Source: Dicyema japonicum
Lineage: Eukaryota; Dicyemida; Rhombozoa; Dicyemidae
Assembly: GCA_011109175.1 (NCBI GenBank)
Contig: RDEW01000072.1
Span: forward strand, 1 to 64,000
Length of the DNA stretch: 64,000 nucleotides
Direction of reading: 5' to 3'
Shown piece by piece: positions 1 to 11,614 of the stretch (positions are counted from its first letter, which is position 1; each line of letters opens with the position of its first letter). The translations under genes were made by a program, and so were the position numbers. Below the pieces are notes generated by a model, which was given only the letters and a program-made list of their open reading frames with translations, searched no databases and had not been told where the DNA came from.

Positions 1-74
1 ACTCGACCCTTCATAATTCCCCCAAACAATTAACAAACTAATGATTAGTTAACTAATTCCGTTATTCTTTAATC

Positions 75-1154
75 CAGTGGTCCTATTCTATTTGAGAGCA
101 CAGAATCCTATCGACATTTTTCAATTTTATACTGAACCCTTATATAGTTTTTAACAATCTTCAGTATTTTACTAATATGTCGCGCGCACAACGCACAACT
201 GCGCAACAAATCATGTGTCAATCAATGTCAATTTTTTCTATTTTGTTGCCAACCTCGATAATATAAAAAATATAATACTAATTGTGAGATTGTTGAGGCT
301 GATATCTTTTAAGCTCTGTAATATTTGAGGGATAAACGCAGGTCTTCTTCCACATACAGTAGGTTCGCGCGTTTTTATGCTTTATATTTGTTAATGCAGA
401 ATATCCACTTTCACAGAGATAAGTCGTTGAAAACTGGACCAAATCCCTTAAAGATTTGTTTGGTAGAATAGGACATTTTTTTGATGATCAGCTAAACAAG
501 AATCAATATAAAACTGTAAATATTCCATTTTTAACGTTCTGTCACTTGAATCAAACGCAAGTTCATCTTCCTCTTAATGATAGCTCGTTTCCAGTAGTTT
601 CGTACTCAGCAAAAGGATTCCCCACCCTATCATAGAGTTCAACTGATATTGGTGGACAATAATTAACCAAAGTGGTTTAATATCATCAGACATATCCTTG
701 ATTCGTCTGCTCACAGAATTATTAGAAATAGGAATTAATTCAAGCACAGCGGCAGCAATTTCTCCAAACATTATCTTCACTACTTTTTTTTGCAGGTAAT
801 ATAACAGTTTTTGGCGAGAATTTTGGTAAAACGGGATGCTTGAACATTATTCTGGTCTAATTTCCAATTTTAAAATATTATTTTTTTCTTTGAAAGTTCA
901 GGGTTCTTGGTGGCGAAGTGACGTCTAAGATTCTTGGAACAATAGCACTTCACCGCAAACAAACAAAGTGGTAGAAGGCAATCCATTTGTCAGTCCATAT
1001 AACTTTTTCGATACGATCGAAATTTAAGATATGCACTGTCACAAGACTCCATTTAGACACGTGTGAATTAAATTAATTTGTTTCGAAAAATTATTCTTTG
1101 AAAAAAGAATAAAAAATATTTTGAACTTCGCGGTACCCAAATTGGGAAACACTG
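75..1154 (-). mobile_element. Internally deleted hAT transposon (ZBED5/SCAND3-like), copy 1
   Basis: Minus-strand translation shows a BED zinc finger (HFATKNPELSK context near 900-950), then a hAT N-terminal stretch (MFGEIAAAVLELIPISNNSV, SRRIKDMSDDIK). It passes directly to the far C-terminal dimerisation part (ISVELYDRVGNPFAEYE, then CESGYSALTNIK near 380-420). The DDE catalytic core between these is missing, so the element cannot encode a working transposase. The ends CAGTGG (75) and CACTG (to 1154) match hAT-type termini. Flanks CTTTAATC and ATCTAATC agree at 6 of 8 bases, as expected for an old 8-bp target duplication. Confidence 0.8.
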
Positions 1155-1764
1155 ATCTAATCATTCAATTTGAATTATTCAATAAGTAGTACTAGTTTGA
1201 TAAAATCTCAAATCAAAGTTTAACGAATACCTTTTTTGATTATTTGATAATTTGATTTTCTGAAAAACTAAAATTTAGATTATTTAAAAGTCATGATTAT
1301 TCTACGAATTCACTTGTTTATGGACATAACAAATCCCCTGGTCGAAAAAAGCTCGTGATCTTTATTTTAATCCCACATTGAGAGATAGATTTTTTAGAAA
1401 ACGTTAAATAGTATGAATTTTAAAAGCTTTTTCTCATCAATCCTTTGTTTATTACTTATGATATTGATCTTTTTCGAGTTTCTATCTGATTGAATTTCAC
1501 GAGAAAGAAAACATAGGGCTCTTCCATCCATAACGAAGTTAACATTATAGTTAGTCCAATAGATGTACGTCACTTCCTTACATTCATTTGATTAATACTT
1601 AGTTTAATAACCAGGTATATAACAAATACTTTTATATTTATTGAGATTTGCTACACCTAGTTTTAATTATAAAATATTTGGCAAAAGTATAAGTAACTTT
1701 TTGTTGTCGATGGACTAATGAACGTGTGAGTTACAAAAATTTCTGATCTCTCTATGTACATTCC
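1155..1764. other. Unassigned AT-rich part of the tandem unit (copy 1)
   Basis: No coding, RNA or transposon signature that I can recognise. The equivalents at 7835-8446 and 14607-15207 are strongly conserved between copies, which is explained by the tandem duplication alone. Confidence 0.5.
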
Positions 1765-2084
1765 AACTTAACATTCCAAGCATTTACGATACTTCTTAGT
1801 TTGACAAGTGACGCCGTCATCCTTGAATGCTTCACTGCGGAACCGGATTGTCTACAAATGGGTTAACAAAGGGTGATATGAAATTTCAAGTAGGATTTTT
1901 AGGGAAATAGTCTTCATGAGGTGATAATATCATATAAGTTACTAATTATACTTCGTCTCAGAGTTTGCTACGAAGGCAACCCTGTTTAAGGTCCTAGTGA
2001 GGAAGTCGGATGCCATATTTCTTTTTTCATTTGAATACCTTCGGCAGGAATGTACAGCAGCGAGATTCGAATCTAACCGTGAGG
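1765..2084. mobile_element. SINE fragments in opposite orientations, copy 1
   Basis: Two pieces of the tRNA-derived SINE that is better preserved at 46106-46427. A plus-strand body piece lies at about 1765-1856 (GTGACGCCGTCAT, then CACTGCGGAACCGGATTGTC). A minus-strand piece at 2041-2084 carries the tRNA B-box region (CAGCGAGATTCGAATC). About 180 nt of unassigned sequence separate them, so they look like two independent truncated insertions. Confidence 0.65.
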
Positions 2085-2347
2085 ATTTTTATAACGCCTT
2101 ATAACACTCACAACCACCTAATTACACTCCGTCACAATAAAACCACAGCCTGGGTATTTTCTGCTTTGGAACGATCTAAGCGAATTGGAAGGCTAAATTT
2201 GTTTATCTAGTCTGTATATACCGAAAAAGGTCAAAAGATAGCAATGCCTGATCAGGTATATCCATTTTTCACGGTTGGAATAATTCTCATCCTTTCCAGG
2301 TCCATGTATATCGCAGTTGTGGGGACCATCAGGTGGAGTAGAGATAG

Positions 2348-2430
2348 TCACAAGCCAATTATCCCTGTGGTAACTTTTCTGTCACCTTTAGCTTAAAGCT
2401 TTTAAAAGCAAAAGGATCGATAGGCCACGC
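2348..2430 (-). rRNA. 28S rRNA fragment, antisense, copy 1 (domain V scrap)
   Basis: The minus strand contains the near-universal large-subunit motif around GTTACCACAGGGATAA and TTGGCTTGTGA, preceded by GTGGCCTATCGATCCTTTTG. This is the peptidyl-transferase domain V neighbourhood of 28S rRNA in the order found in animal 28S. Only about 83 nt match; on both sides the sequence leaves the rRNA abruptly. It is a relic, not an rRNA gene. The stem sequence between the motifs (GCTTTTAAAAGCTTTAAGC) differs from common animal 28S, which fits a fast-evolving lineage. Confidence 0.85.
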
Positions 2431-2628
2431 CCTCTAGGTCAGTCAGGACCTATGGAATTTCAATTGTCCCTTACTTTTAACATGCCTTAATTTATTGCGA
2501 TGATATCAATTAATTAATGAATTAAGTTTAAAAATAATAATCTTGTTTATGACAAAATAGATATTTTATAATAAAAAAGCCAAAAAAGTAAAATAAGTAA
2601 GGTGATTATTAGTGGAGGTCACACTGTA
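2431..2628. other. Unassigned spacer in the tandem unit (copy 1)
   Basis: AT-rich sequence between the 28S scrap and the minus-strand coding remnant (counterparts 9111-9308 and 16476-17055). No feature recognised. Copy 3 has an extra block of about 393 nt here. Confidence 0.4.
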
Positions 2629-3535
2629 TTAGTATAATAAATTGTCCCCCAAAATATGCTGAGGGAACCATATCAGTTCACAGGAGGTCTCCAAGTTGGC
2701 AGTGACAAAGAATATGTAATTTAGTGTATTGTCGATGACACGTGAATAATAAAACAAAAATAATTCAAAATTCCCTCACAAAGCAATATGATTATTGAAA
2801 ACAAAACTAGTTTTTGGAGTGAATATTTGATAAAACACAATCTATAAAATAGATCGACAATAAAATAGATTTTTATGTTTCAAAGGTTTCAGTGATTCAA
2901 ATTGTGAAATATTTTGCCGAAACATAAGTAAATTAAAGTAAGTAGCGAAAGTTCACCATAAGTATATTTATTTACCACCAACCTCTTCAAGTAAGGAAAT
3001 TGGTAATTAACCGAAGGCCATGGTTACAATATTGTTATTTCCGCGAAAATTAAAATAAGGAAAAATTAACGTAGGACATATGATCACAACAACAATATTA
3101 CGAAAAAACGATATTCTGATTACCAATACATCACAAATGGAATCTTCTAGAATAGCCAATACTGACTGGAAGCCGAGATGATTAACCAGTGAATTTAAAA
3201 CGTGTGGATTAATTTGTAGTGACGAATCAAAAACTTGTTGTGTAATAATTAAAATCAGTGATAAAAGAATATTAAACGTGGTCTCCAGTTCGCAGTAGAA
3301 TGGACACTTTCTGAATTGGTTCAACTAAGAAAATATAGGAGAATTCCTTTATTGATCTCCTGACGACTTGATAGATCATCAGATGAGTCTCTTTCAATTT
3401 TTCATCCAAAGACAACAAACAATATCCACATAAAATGTTATCAATGTATTTCAGCAAAAATAGACCAAATAGAGTTTTGTATTTGAATAAGGATTTTTCA
3501 TTTGCTTCTCCACAGTGGAAAACTAAAATGGGCAT
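2629..3535 (-). pseudogene. Unidentified minus-strand coding remnant, copy 1
   Basis: Several overlapping minus-strand frames read like one protein broken by short introns and frameshifts. They give an 87-codon frame (3272-3535, including IDNILCGYCLLSLDEKLK and HLMIYQVVRRSIKEFSYIF), a 105-codon frame (3007-3324, including INPHVLNSLVNHLGFQ), and a C-terminal stretch that is open for 122 codons in copy 2 and ends at the TAA at 2629. Leu/Ile-rich helical segments suggest an alpha-helical or membrane-associated protein. I do not recognise the family. It may extend upstream toward 3860, where GDKYWLVTTDGLWGTDIVK can be read. Exon structure is unresolved. Confidence 0.4.
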
Positions 3536-4268
3536 AAATGTGAAGTTTTCCCCCCAATAATATTAGTCTTCAAGAAAGACCAAATATCTCACTAATTCAT
3601 CTACCTCTGAGCAGGATCCAAACACAATTTTGTAGTAGACAATTCAATGGGTGAGTTATCGCATCATCAAACTCTTACGCCAGCAACATTCGTCGATCTT
3701 CACAATATCAGTTCCCCATAAGCCGTCTGTAGTGACTAACCAATATTTGTCCCCCAGTCGCCTGCTCTCTAGGGTCTCAGAGTCTCCAAAGGTTCACAAT
3801 ACTAGAAAAACCATGGCAATATTCTTCATTCGAAAACCGATAATAATGAGGAATTCCATAAATAACTAAAAATCAAACAATCTCGGAAATAAAGTCAATA
3901 AAGTTGAAAATAATGGCAAACCAATATACTTGACTCATGTTGGCAATAATTATAAGGATGCATGTCTTGAAGTTGAAATAATGTTCTAATATTAAGTGGT
4001 AGACGTCATCAGTTCATCAATTTAAACGAATTCTGATTCCGCATATTGACATTATTTCAATTTCACTAAAACAGCTTTATTAAATTATTAGCAGCTTATT
4101 CTGTCAAATTTTAGAAATAAAGTTGCTACATATGCTCGCCCGTTTAATTTGAAAATAGCGTATTTATTACAGTATATAGTATTATATTAAGAGGAATACA
4201 AAAAGTAAATATGCCAAGGTGTAATAGATATTTATATTTTATTCGACTTCGGGTTCGCCACAATAAAA
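3536..4268. other. Unassigned stretch of the tandem unit (copy 1)
   Basis: Minus-strand codons near 3660-3860 (LESRRLGDKYWLVTTDG) hint at further exons of the neighbouring unidentified gene. The rest has no recognisable content. Counterparts: 10225-10983 and 18050-18787. Confidence 0.35.
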
Positions 4269-4901
4269 TTATTATTATTAGCAGTTCCAATAAAAAATAA
4301 AAAGTTTCCCTTGTGCCGTATTCCGAATTATCCTTTCCGTGAGTTTCGACAATGATCTTTTGTTGCCTGCTAGTTCTCTTAGGTCGTCCAGGCTTGTGTG
4401 GGATTAGATTGTACCCCATGCCGCGCAGCAGTAACTGATTGACAAAAGTATATATTGGTAGTAGAGATGATCTACTTTTCGGTGGAACCATCTCTTGTAG
4501 TATCCAAGTAGTGTTTTTACAAAGTATAATTTTCGCTGGAAGAGAGATTATGTTGCTCACATGTATTTTGTAGGTCATTAGTGGGTCATATGTGACCCCA
4601 GTATTTTGGTTAAATTTGTGGAGGGTATTGTTATTCCATTCAGGGTCAATGAAGGCGCCGAATTAGTCAATCTTCTGTTCGAAGGAAAAAATCATAGAGA
4701 ATGACTTTTCAGGACTTGTGTGTAGTTGGTTCTTTGTAAGCCAACAGTTCAGATTATCCAGTGAATCTTGAAAGCGGGTACCCGCTGTGTGGAATAATTG
4801 GTCTCTTGTTCCCAGGATTAAGTCGTCGCCGTAAGCAAGGAATAGGGTATCGTCGCAGCTGTAAGAAAGGCATGTCACGATGAATAAGTTAAATAGAATG
4901 G
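4269..4901 (-). mobile_element. LINE 3' part, antisense, copy 1
   Basis: Minus-strand reverse-transcriptase C-terminal region of an APE-type non-LTR element: a degenerate YGDDLIL active-site region (near 4820), FHTAGTRFQDSLDNLNCWL and NQLHTSPEKSFSMI, then a C-terminal tail (KPGRPKRTSRQQK). The 3' end is a (TAA)n tract, read as TTATTATTATTA at 4269-4280, as in the LINEs ending at 24399, 35756 and 37558. It is cut sharply at 4901, where a sense RT of another family begins. Confidence 0.8.
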
Positions 4902-5710
4902 AATGTCATTTTGAACCTTAACAAAAAAAGAATTGGAAAGGTCAAACCCGGGAAAGGAATCTTGCAAGGAGACTCACTCTCTCCCCAGCTGTTTACTCTG
5001 GTAATGGACTCACTAAGCCGAATATTAAATATAAAATTCCCGAAGATATGAATTGATCAGAGTGATCCGTCTATTGTGACATATGCGACTAACCATTTTC
5101 TTTTTATTGACGACCTGAAAATAAAAGCCGAATATGAAGATACTATTCTAATATGGTGGAGGAATATAGATGATTATATGGGTGTTGTTGGCTTTAAAAG
5201 AAACTGTGAAAAGTCTGCGACTAATCTGAAATGTGCCAAAGATACAAGTTATCTGGATGGTTGTGAGGGATATCGCTATCTTGGAGTGTTAGAAGATAAA
5301 GGGAGTAAGGTTATGAAAGACAAAGTTATGGAAAAAATTGCTGAAAATGTGAAAAGGATAGAGATGCTGGCGAATTCGAAATTAAACGCTATAAACTTGT
5401 TTAAAGCGATAAATGAATACGCACTCTTGCTATATAATTATTATATTGGGCGCACATCCAATCAATGACGATTAAAAAACTTTAGAGAGCATAATAATCG
5501 AGCATAGACATGGGCTGAAAGTTAATAGCTATGATGATGAGGTTACATGAGTGACTAATCATCTCATCTCTAACTCGGTGGTGACGTCGAAGAGGGAGCA
5601 AGAGAAACAGCTGTCTTGTCTAGTGATTTGCTTTCTTAAGTGGTATACTAGGGGAACAGTGAGGGTAATACAAAAAACCAATGCCCAAAAAGTAAGAGAA
5701 TTCAGCATGC
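4902..5710 (+). mobile_element. R2/NeSL-like LINE reverse-transcriptase fragment, copy 1
   Basis: Sense RT palm and C-terminal region: GILQGDSLSPQLFTLVMDSL near 4960-5010, a degenerate ATNHFLFIDDLK active-site motif (5088-5125), GFKRNCEKSATNLK and EGYRYLGVLEDKGS (about 5260-5310), then LNAINLFKAINEYALLLYNYYIG. The ILQGDSLSP and FYIDDLK-like motifs are typical of RLE-type (R2/NeSL-related) non-LTR elements and differ from the APE-type LINEs elsewhere in the window. The 5' part is missing and the palm is frameshifted near 5150. Confidence 0.75.
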
Positions 5711-5790
5711 ATAGTGTTAATTAATTACGATTGATTTTCTTTATTAGATTATTTTCTATATATAGCCAAAAATCTTATGATAAACGAAAA

Positions 5791-6669
5791 ATGAATATTT
5801 TAGTCATTTTGATGCTATCCGTTATAACAAGTAGATTTGTCTTTATGATTTAAGTATGTTACAACTCTTTTAATATTGGAAATCATGGATATATGATTTA
5901 TCCACATCTGACTAGAGTTCCAGATCCAACTTGTCACTACGGTTATCCAGTTATCATTAATGATGTTAATGAACTATTAGCTTTGATTAGTAAGTGATTT
6001 TATTATTTTATTAGATAAAATAGGTCAAGATTTTTGGATTCAAGGAAAGTTCGTTCAAGGAGGATTTTATTTAAATAATGGTACAAAGATGGTTTTTATA
6101 AATCACGAATTTTAGCCTTACGAATTTATTGGAGAGTATGACTCAGATTATTACTACATTGCTGTTAAGGCCTGTCAATTAAAGATGACTTTTCGATTCC
6201 GTATAGAATATTTAGTATTTGTATGCGAAATTGGTTCAAATTTATATTATTTTAGATTACCCTATTAATGCTACTAATGATTATGTGCGACCGCAAACTC
6301 TCTTTATTATCGGAGATCTATACCAAAGTATGCACAGCGAAACCACACCACTTATTATATACATAATGGGAGAGGATACATCGTCACTAATAAATATCAT
6401 AATTATACGCAATTGGGTCTTGCATGTGGACAATATAATGCTACTGTAGTTGAGATTAACGATGATCAGAAGAAAGAATTTATCTATAGTAACTTTATAA
6501 TAATTGTTCAGATATAATTGAGGCTGATTCATTTGTCGATGATAGACGTGGTTATTTAGATGACATTAAAATTATTGAGTATTGCTTTGGTGAAATTGTG
6601 GATTTGGGGTTTATGATATATTTTGTTCTGCAACATGTAGTATGTGAGACAGGTTGCTATAATATTTGA
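5791..6669 (+). pseudogene. Multi-intron gene for putative secreted protein, copy 1 (one frameshift)
   Basis: Six exons can be read with GT-AG introns of 22-25 nt: exons 5791-5830, 5855-5989, 6015-6091, 6116-6233, 6256-6488 and 6512-6669. Phases close perfectly except for one missing base in exon 5 near 6298-6310 (copy 2 has 234 nt there, this copy 233). The implied protein of 253 aa starts with a hydrophobic signal-like segment (MNILVILMLSVIT), followed by NHGYMIYPHLTRVPDPTC, aromatic-rich stretches and a Cys-containing C terminus (CETGCYNI). I do not recognise the family. The HGYMIYP-R pattern after the signal recalls the N terminus of lytic polysaccharide monooxygenases, but nothing else confirms that. 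Probably inactive unless the missing base is a sequencing error. Confidence 0.6.
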
Positions 6670-6817
6670 GTATAGATGAACAAACAATAGTCAATATGTT
6701 TGTCGGAAAAACACGATTTGATAATAATCCGAATATTACAACGACTCGACCCTTCATAATTCCCCCAAACAATTAACAAACTGATGATTAGTTAACTAAT
6801 TCCGTTATTCTTTAATC

Positions 6818-7834
6818 CAGTGGTCCCTATCTATTTGAGAGCAGAATCCTATCGACATTTTTCAATTTTATACGGAACCCTTATATAGTTTTTAACAATT
6901 TTCAGTATTTTACTAATATGTCGCGCGCACAACGCACAACTGCGCAACAAATCATGTGTCAATCAATGTCAATTTCTTCTAATTTGATTTGGCCTTGTCC
7001 TTGACAGTGATAAACGCAGGTCTTCTTCCACATACAGTAGGTTCGCGCGTGTTTATGCTTTATATTTGTTAATACAGAACATCCACTTTCACAGAGATAA
7101 GTCGTTGAAAACTGAACCAAATCCCTTAAAGCTTTGTTTGGCAGAATAGGATATTCTTTTTTGATGATCAGCTAAACAAGAATCAATATAAAACTGTAAA
7201 TATTCCATTTTTAACGTTCTGTCACTTGAAACAAACGCAAGTTCTTCTTCCTTTTAATGATAGCTCGTTTCCAGTAGTTTCGTACTCAGCAAAAGGATTC
7301 CCCACCCTATCATAGAGTTCAACTGATATTGGTGGAATAATTAACCAAAGTGTTTTAATATCATCAGACATATCCTTGATTCGTCTGCTCACAGAATTAT
7401 TAGAAATAGGAATTAATTCAAGCACAGCGGCAGCAATTTCTCCGAACATTATCTTCACTACTTTTTTTTGCAGGTAATATAACAGTTTTGGCGAGAATTT
7501 TGGTAAAACGGGATGCTTGAACATTATTCTGGTCTAATTTCCAATTTTAAAATATTATTTTTTTCTTTGAAAGTTCAGGGTGCTTGGTGGCGAAGTGACG
7601 TCTAAGATTCTTGGAACCATAGCACTTCACCGCAAACAAACAAAGTGGTAGAAGGCAATCCATGTCTCAGTCCATATAACTTTCTCGATACGATTGAAAT
7701 TTAAGATATGCACTGTCACAAGACTCCATTTAGACACGTGCGAATTAAATTAATTCGTTTCGAAAAATTATTCTTTTGAAAAAAGAATAAAAAATTAATT
7801 TTGAACTTCGCGGTACCCAGGTTGGGAAACACTG
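6818..7834 (-). mobile_element. Internally deleted hAT transposon, copy 2
   Basis: Same element as 75-1154, inherited with the tandem duplication. A 100-codon frame survives at 7222-7524 and spans the deletion junction: IPISNNSVSRRIKDMSDDIK is followed within a few codons by ISVELYDRVGNPFAEYE. In intact family members several hundred residues lie between these segments. Confidence 0.8.
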
Positions 7835-8446
7835 CTCTAATTATTCAATTTGAATTATTCAATAAGTAGTACTAGTTTGATAAAATCTCAAATCAAAGTT
7901 AAACGAATACCTTTTTTGATTATTTGATAATTTGATTTTCTGAAAAACTAAAATTTAGATTATTTAAAAGTCATGATTATTTTACGAATCCACTTGTTTA
8001 TGGACATAACAATTCTCCTGGTCGAAAAAAGCTCGTGATCTTTATTTTTAATCCCACATTGAGAGATAGATTTTTTAGAAAACGTTAAATAGTATGAATT
8101 TTAAAAGCTTTCTCTCATCAATCCTTGTTCATTACTTATGATATTGATCTTTTTCGAGTTTCTATCTGATTGAATTTCACGAGAAAGAAAGCATAGGGCT
8201 CTGCCATCCATAACGAAGTTAACATTATATAGTTAGTCCAATAGATGTACGTCACTTCCTTACCTTAATTTGATTAATACTTAGTTTAATAACCAGGTAT
8301 ATAACAAATACTTTTATATTTATTGAGATTTGCTACACCTAGTTTTAATTATAAAATATTTGGCAAAAGTATAACTAACTTTTAGTTGTCGATGGACTAA
8401 TGAACGTGTGAGTTACAGAAGTTTCTAATCTCTCTATTTAAATTCA

Positions 8447-8764
8447 ACTGAAGATTCCAAGCATTTACTATACTTCTTAGTTTGACGAGTGACGCCATCA
8501 TCCTTGAATGCCTCACTGCGGAACCGGATTGTCTACAACTGGTTTCCCAAGGGTGATATGAAATTTCAAGTAGGAGTTTTTGGGAAATAGTCTTCATGAG
8601 GTGATAATATCATATAAGTTACTAATTATACTTCGTCTCAGAGTTTGCTACGAAGGCAACCCTGTTTAAGGTCCTAGTGAGGAAGTCGGATGCCATATTT
8701 CTTTTTTCATTTGAATACCTTCGGCAGGAATGTACAGCAGCGAGATTCGAATCTAACCGTGAGG
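8447..8764. mobile_element. SINE fragments in opposite orientations, copy 2
   Basis: Tandem-array counterpart of 1765-2084: plus-strand SINE body at about 8447-8540 and minus-strand B-box piece at 8721-8764. Confidence 0.65.
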
Positions 8765-9027
8765 ATTTTTATGGCGCTTATAACACTCACAATCACCTAA
8801 TTACACTCCGTCACAATAAAACCACAGCCTAGGTATTTTCTGCTTTGGAACGATCTAAGCGAATTGGAAAGCTAAATTTGTTTATCTAGTCTGTATATAC
8901 CGGAAAAAGGTCAAGAGATAGCAATGTCTGATCAGGTATATCCATTTTTCACGGTTAGAATAATTCTCATCCTTTCCTGGTCCATCCATATCGCAGTTGT
9001 GGGGACCATCTGGTAGAGTAGAGATAG

Positions 9028-9110
9028 TCACAAGCCAATTATCCCTGTGGTAACTTTTCTGTCACCTTTAGCTTAAAGCTTTTAAAAGCAAAAGGATCGA
9101 TAGGCCACGC
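9028..9110 (-). rRNA. 28S rRNA fragment, antisense, copy 2
   Basis: Same 83-nt domain V scrap as 2348-2430, with no visible difference inside the matched part. Copy 3 of the tandem unit has unrelated sequence (15791-16475) at this position. Confidence 0.85.
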
Positions 9111-9308
9111 CCTCTAGGTCAGTCAGGACCTATGGAATTTCAATTGTCCCTTACTTTTAACATGCCTTAATTTATTGCGATGATATCAATTAATTAATGA
9201 ATTAAGTTTAAAAATAATAATCTTGTTTATGACAAAATGCATATTTTATAATAAAAAAGCCAAAAAAGTAAAATAAGTAAGGTGATTATTAGTGGAGGTC
9301 ACACTGTA

Positions 9309-10224
9309 TTAGTATAATAAATTGTCCCCCAAAATATGCTGAGGGAACCATATCAGTTCACAGGAGGTCTCCGAGTTGGCAGTGACAAAGAATATGTAAT
9401 TTAGTGTATTGTCGATGACACGTGAATAATAAAACAAAAATAATTCAAAATCCCCACAAAGCAATATGATTATTGAAAACAAAACTAGTGTTTGGAGTGA
9501 ATATTTGATAAAACACAATCTATAAAATGATAAAATAGATCGACAATAAAATAGATTTTTATGTTTCAAAGGTTTCAGTGATTCAAATTGTGAAATATTT
9601 TGCCGAAACATAAGTAAATTTAAAGTAAGTAGCGAAAGTTCACCATAAGTATGTTTATTTACCACCAACCTCTTCACGTAAAGAAATCGGTAATTAACGG
9701 AAGGCCATGGTTACAATATTGTTATTTCCGCGAAAATTAAAATAAGGAAAAATCAACGTAGGGAATATGCTCCAACGTAGGAATTACAGATAAACAATAT
9801 TCTGTTTACCAATACATCACAAATGGAATCTTCTAGAATAGCCAATACTGACTGGAAGCCGAGATGATTAACCAGTGAATATAAAACGTGTGGATTAATT
9901 TGTAGTGACGAATACAAAAACTTGTTGTTTAATAATTAAAATCAGTGATAAAGGAATATTAAACGTGGTCTTCAGTTCGCAGTAGAATGGACACTTTCTG
10001 AATTGGTTCCACTAAGAAAATATAGGAGAATTCCTTTATTGATCTCCTGACGACTTGATAGATCATCAGATGAGTCTCTTTCAATTTGTCATCAAAAGAC
10101 AACAAACAATATCCACATAAAATGTTATCAATGTATTTCAGCAAAAATAGACCAAATAGAGTTTTGTATATTTGAATATGGATTTTTCATTTGCTTCTCC
10201 ACAGTGGAAAACTAAAATAGGCAT
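9309..10224 (-). pseudogene. Unidentified minus-strand coding remnant, copy 2
   Basis: Counterpart of 2629-3535. Its last 122 codons (9309-9677) are uninterrupted here, containing SETSCELIWFPQHILGDNLLY at the C terminus, whereas copy 1 has indels there. The 5' part has its own indels. Different copies keep different parts open, which supports an ancestral coding sequence. Function unknown. Confidence 0.4.
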
Positions 10225-10983
10225 AAATGTGAAGTTTCCCCCCTCCCCCCAATAATATTAGTCTTCAAGAAAGACCAAACATCTCACTAATTCATCTCCC
10301 TCTGAGCAGGATCCAAACACAATTTTGTAGTAGACAATTCAATGGGTGAGTTATCGCATCATAAAACTCTCACGCCAGCAACACTCGTCGATCTTCCCAA
10401 TATCAGTTCCCCATGAGCCGTCCGTTGTGACTAACCAATTTTTGTCCCCCACTCGCCTGCTCTCTAGGGTCTCAGAGTCAAATAAAAAAATCATTCAATC
10501 TCCAAAGGTTCACAATACTAGAAAAACTATGGCAATATTCTCCAATCGAAAACCGATAATAATGAGGAATTCCATAAATACCTAAAAATCAAACAATCTC
10601 GGAAATAAAGTCAATAAATTGAAAATAATGGAAAACCAATATACTTGACTCATGTTGGCAATAATTATAAGGATGCATGTCTTGAAGTTGAAATAATGTT
10701 CGAATATTAAGTGCTAGACGTCATCAGTTCATCAATTTAAACGAATTCTGATTCCGCATATTGACATTATTTCAATTTCACTAAAACAGCTTTATTAAAT
10801 TATTAGCAGCTTATTCTGTCAAATCTTAGAAATAAACTTGTTATATATGCTCGCCCTTTTAATTTGAAAATATTGTATTTATTACAGCATATAATATTAT
10901 ATTATGAGGAATACAAAAAGTAAATATGCAGAGGTGTAACAGATATTTATATTTTATTCGACTTCGGGTTTGCCACAATAAAA

Positions 10984-11614
10984 TTATTATTATTAGCAGT
11001 CCCGATAAAAAATAAAAAGTTTCCCTTGTGCCGTATTCCGAATTATCCTTTCCGTGAGTTTCGACCATGATCTTTTGCTGCCTGCTAGTTCTCTTAGGTC
11101 GTCCATGGTTGTGTGGGATTAGTTTGTACTCCATGCCGCCCAGCAGTAACTGATTGACAAAAGTATGTATTGGTAGTAGAAATGATCTACTTTTGTGTGG
11201 AATTATCTCTTGTAGTATCCAAGTAGCGTTTTTACAAAGTATAATTTTCGCTGGAAGAGAGTTTATGTTGCTCACATGTTTGCTGAAGGTCATTAATGGG
11301 TCATATGTGACCCCCAGTATTTTGGTTAAATTTGTGGAGGGATTGTTATTCCATTCAGGGTCAATGAAGGCGCCGAATTAGTCAATCTTCTGTTCGAAGT
11401 AAAAATCATAGAGAATGACTTTTCAGGACTTGTGTGTAGTTGGTTCCTTGTAAGCCAACAGTTCAGGTTATCCAGTGAATCTTGAAAGCGGGTACCCGCT
11501 GTGTGGAATAATTGGTCTCTTGGTCACAGGATTAAATCGTCGATGTAATCAAAGAATAGGGTATTGTCGCAGCTGTAAGAAAGCATGTCACGATGAATAA
11601 GTTAAATAGAATGG
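10984..11614 (-). mobile_element. LINE 3' part, antisense, copy 2
   Basis: Counterpart of 4269-4901 with the same junction to the sense RT fragment at 11614/11615 and the same (TAA)n tail at its left end. Confidence 0.8.

Larger units (their letters stand above)
1..6743. repeat. Tandem 6.7-kb unit, copy 1
   Basis: First of three head-to-tail copies. The opening motif ACTCGACCCTTCATAATTCC recurs at 6744 and 13456, giving periods of 6743 and 6712 nt, with colinear, highly similar sequence and small indels throughout. Order inside the unit: internally deleted hAT (75-1154), SINE scraps (1765-2084), antisense 28S rRNA scrap (2348-2430), minus-strand coding remnant (2629-3535), antisense LINE 3' part (4269-4901), sense R2/NeSL-like RT (4902-5710), multi-intron gene (5791-6669). 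The window begins exactly at the unit start, so the array may extend to the left. Confidence 0.93.

Noticed and set aside
2010-2210. 66-codon plus-strand frame
   Set aside because: It overlaps an antisense SINE B-box and sequence with no codon-like conservation between copies; copy 2 does not keep the frame.
2348-2430. A functional rRNA gene
   Set aside because: Only about 83 nt match 28S and there is no flanking rRNA sequence.
3651-3869. 72-codon plus-strand frame (also 10346-10585, 18169-18363)
   Set aside because: Open in all copies, but the minus strand over the same bases reads more protein-like (GDKYWLVTTDGLWG), so the plus frame is probably a shadow.
4902-5710. A group II intron or retron-type reverse transcriptase
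   Set aside because: The LQGDSLSP and F-IDDLK motifs and the eukaryotic repeat context fit an R2/NeSL-like LINE; there is no intron RNA structure or maturase domain.
10482-10502. 21-nt presence/absence difference between array copies as an intron gain or loss
   Set aside because: The size fits the mini-introns, but the extra block has no GT...AG ends on either strand and the flanking frame is uncertain.
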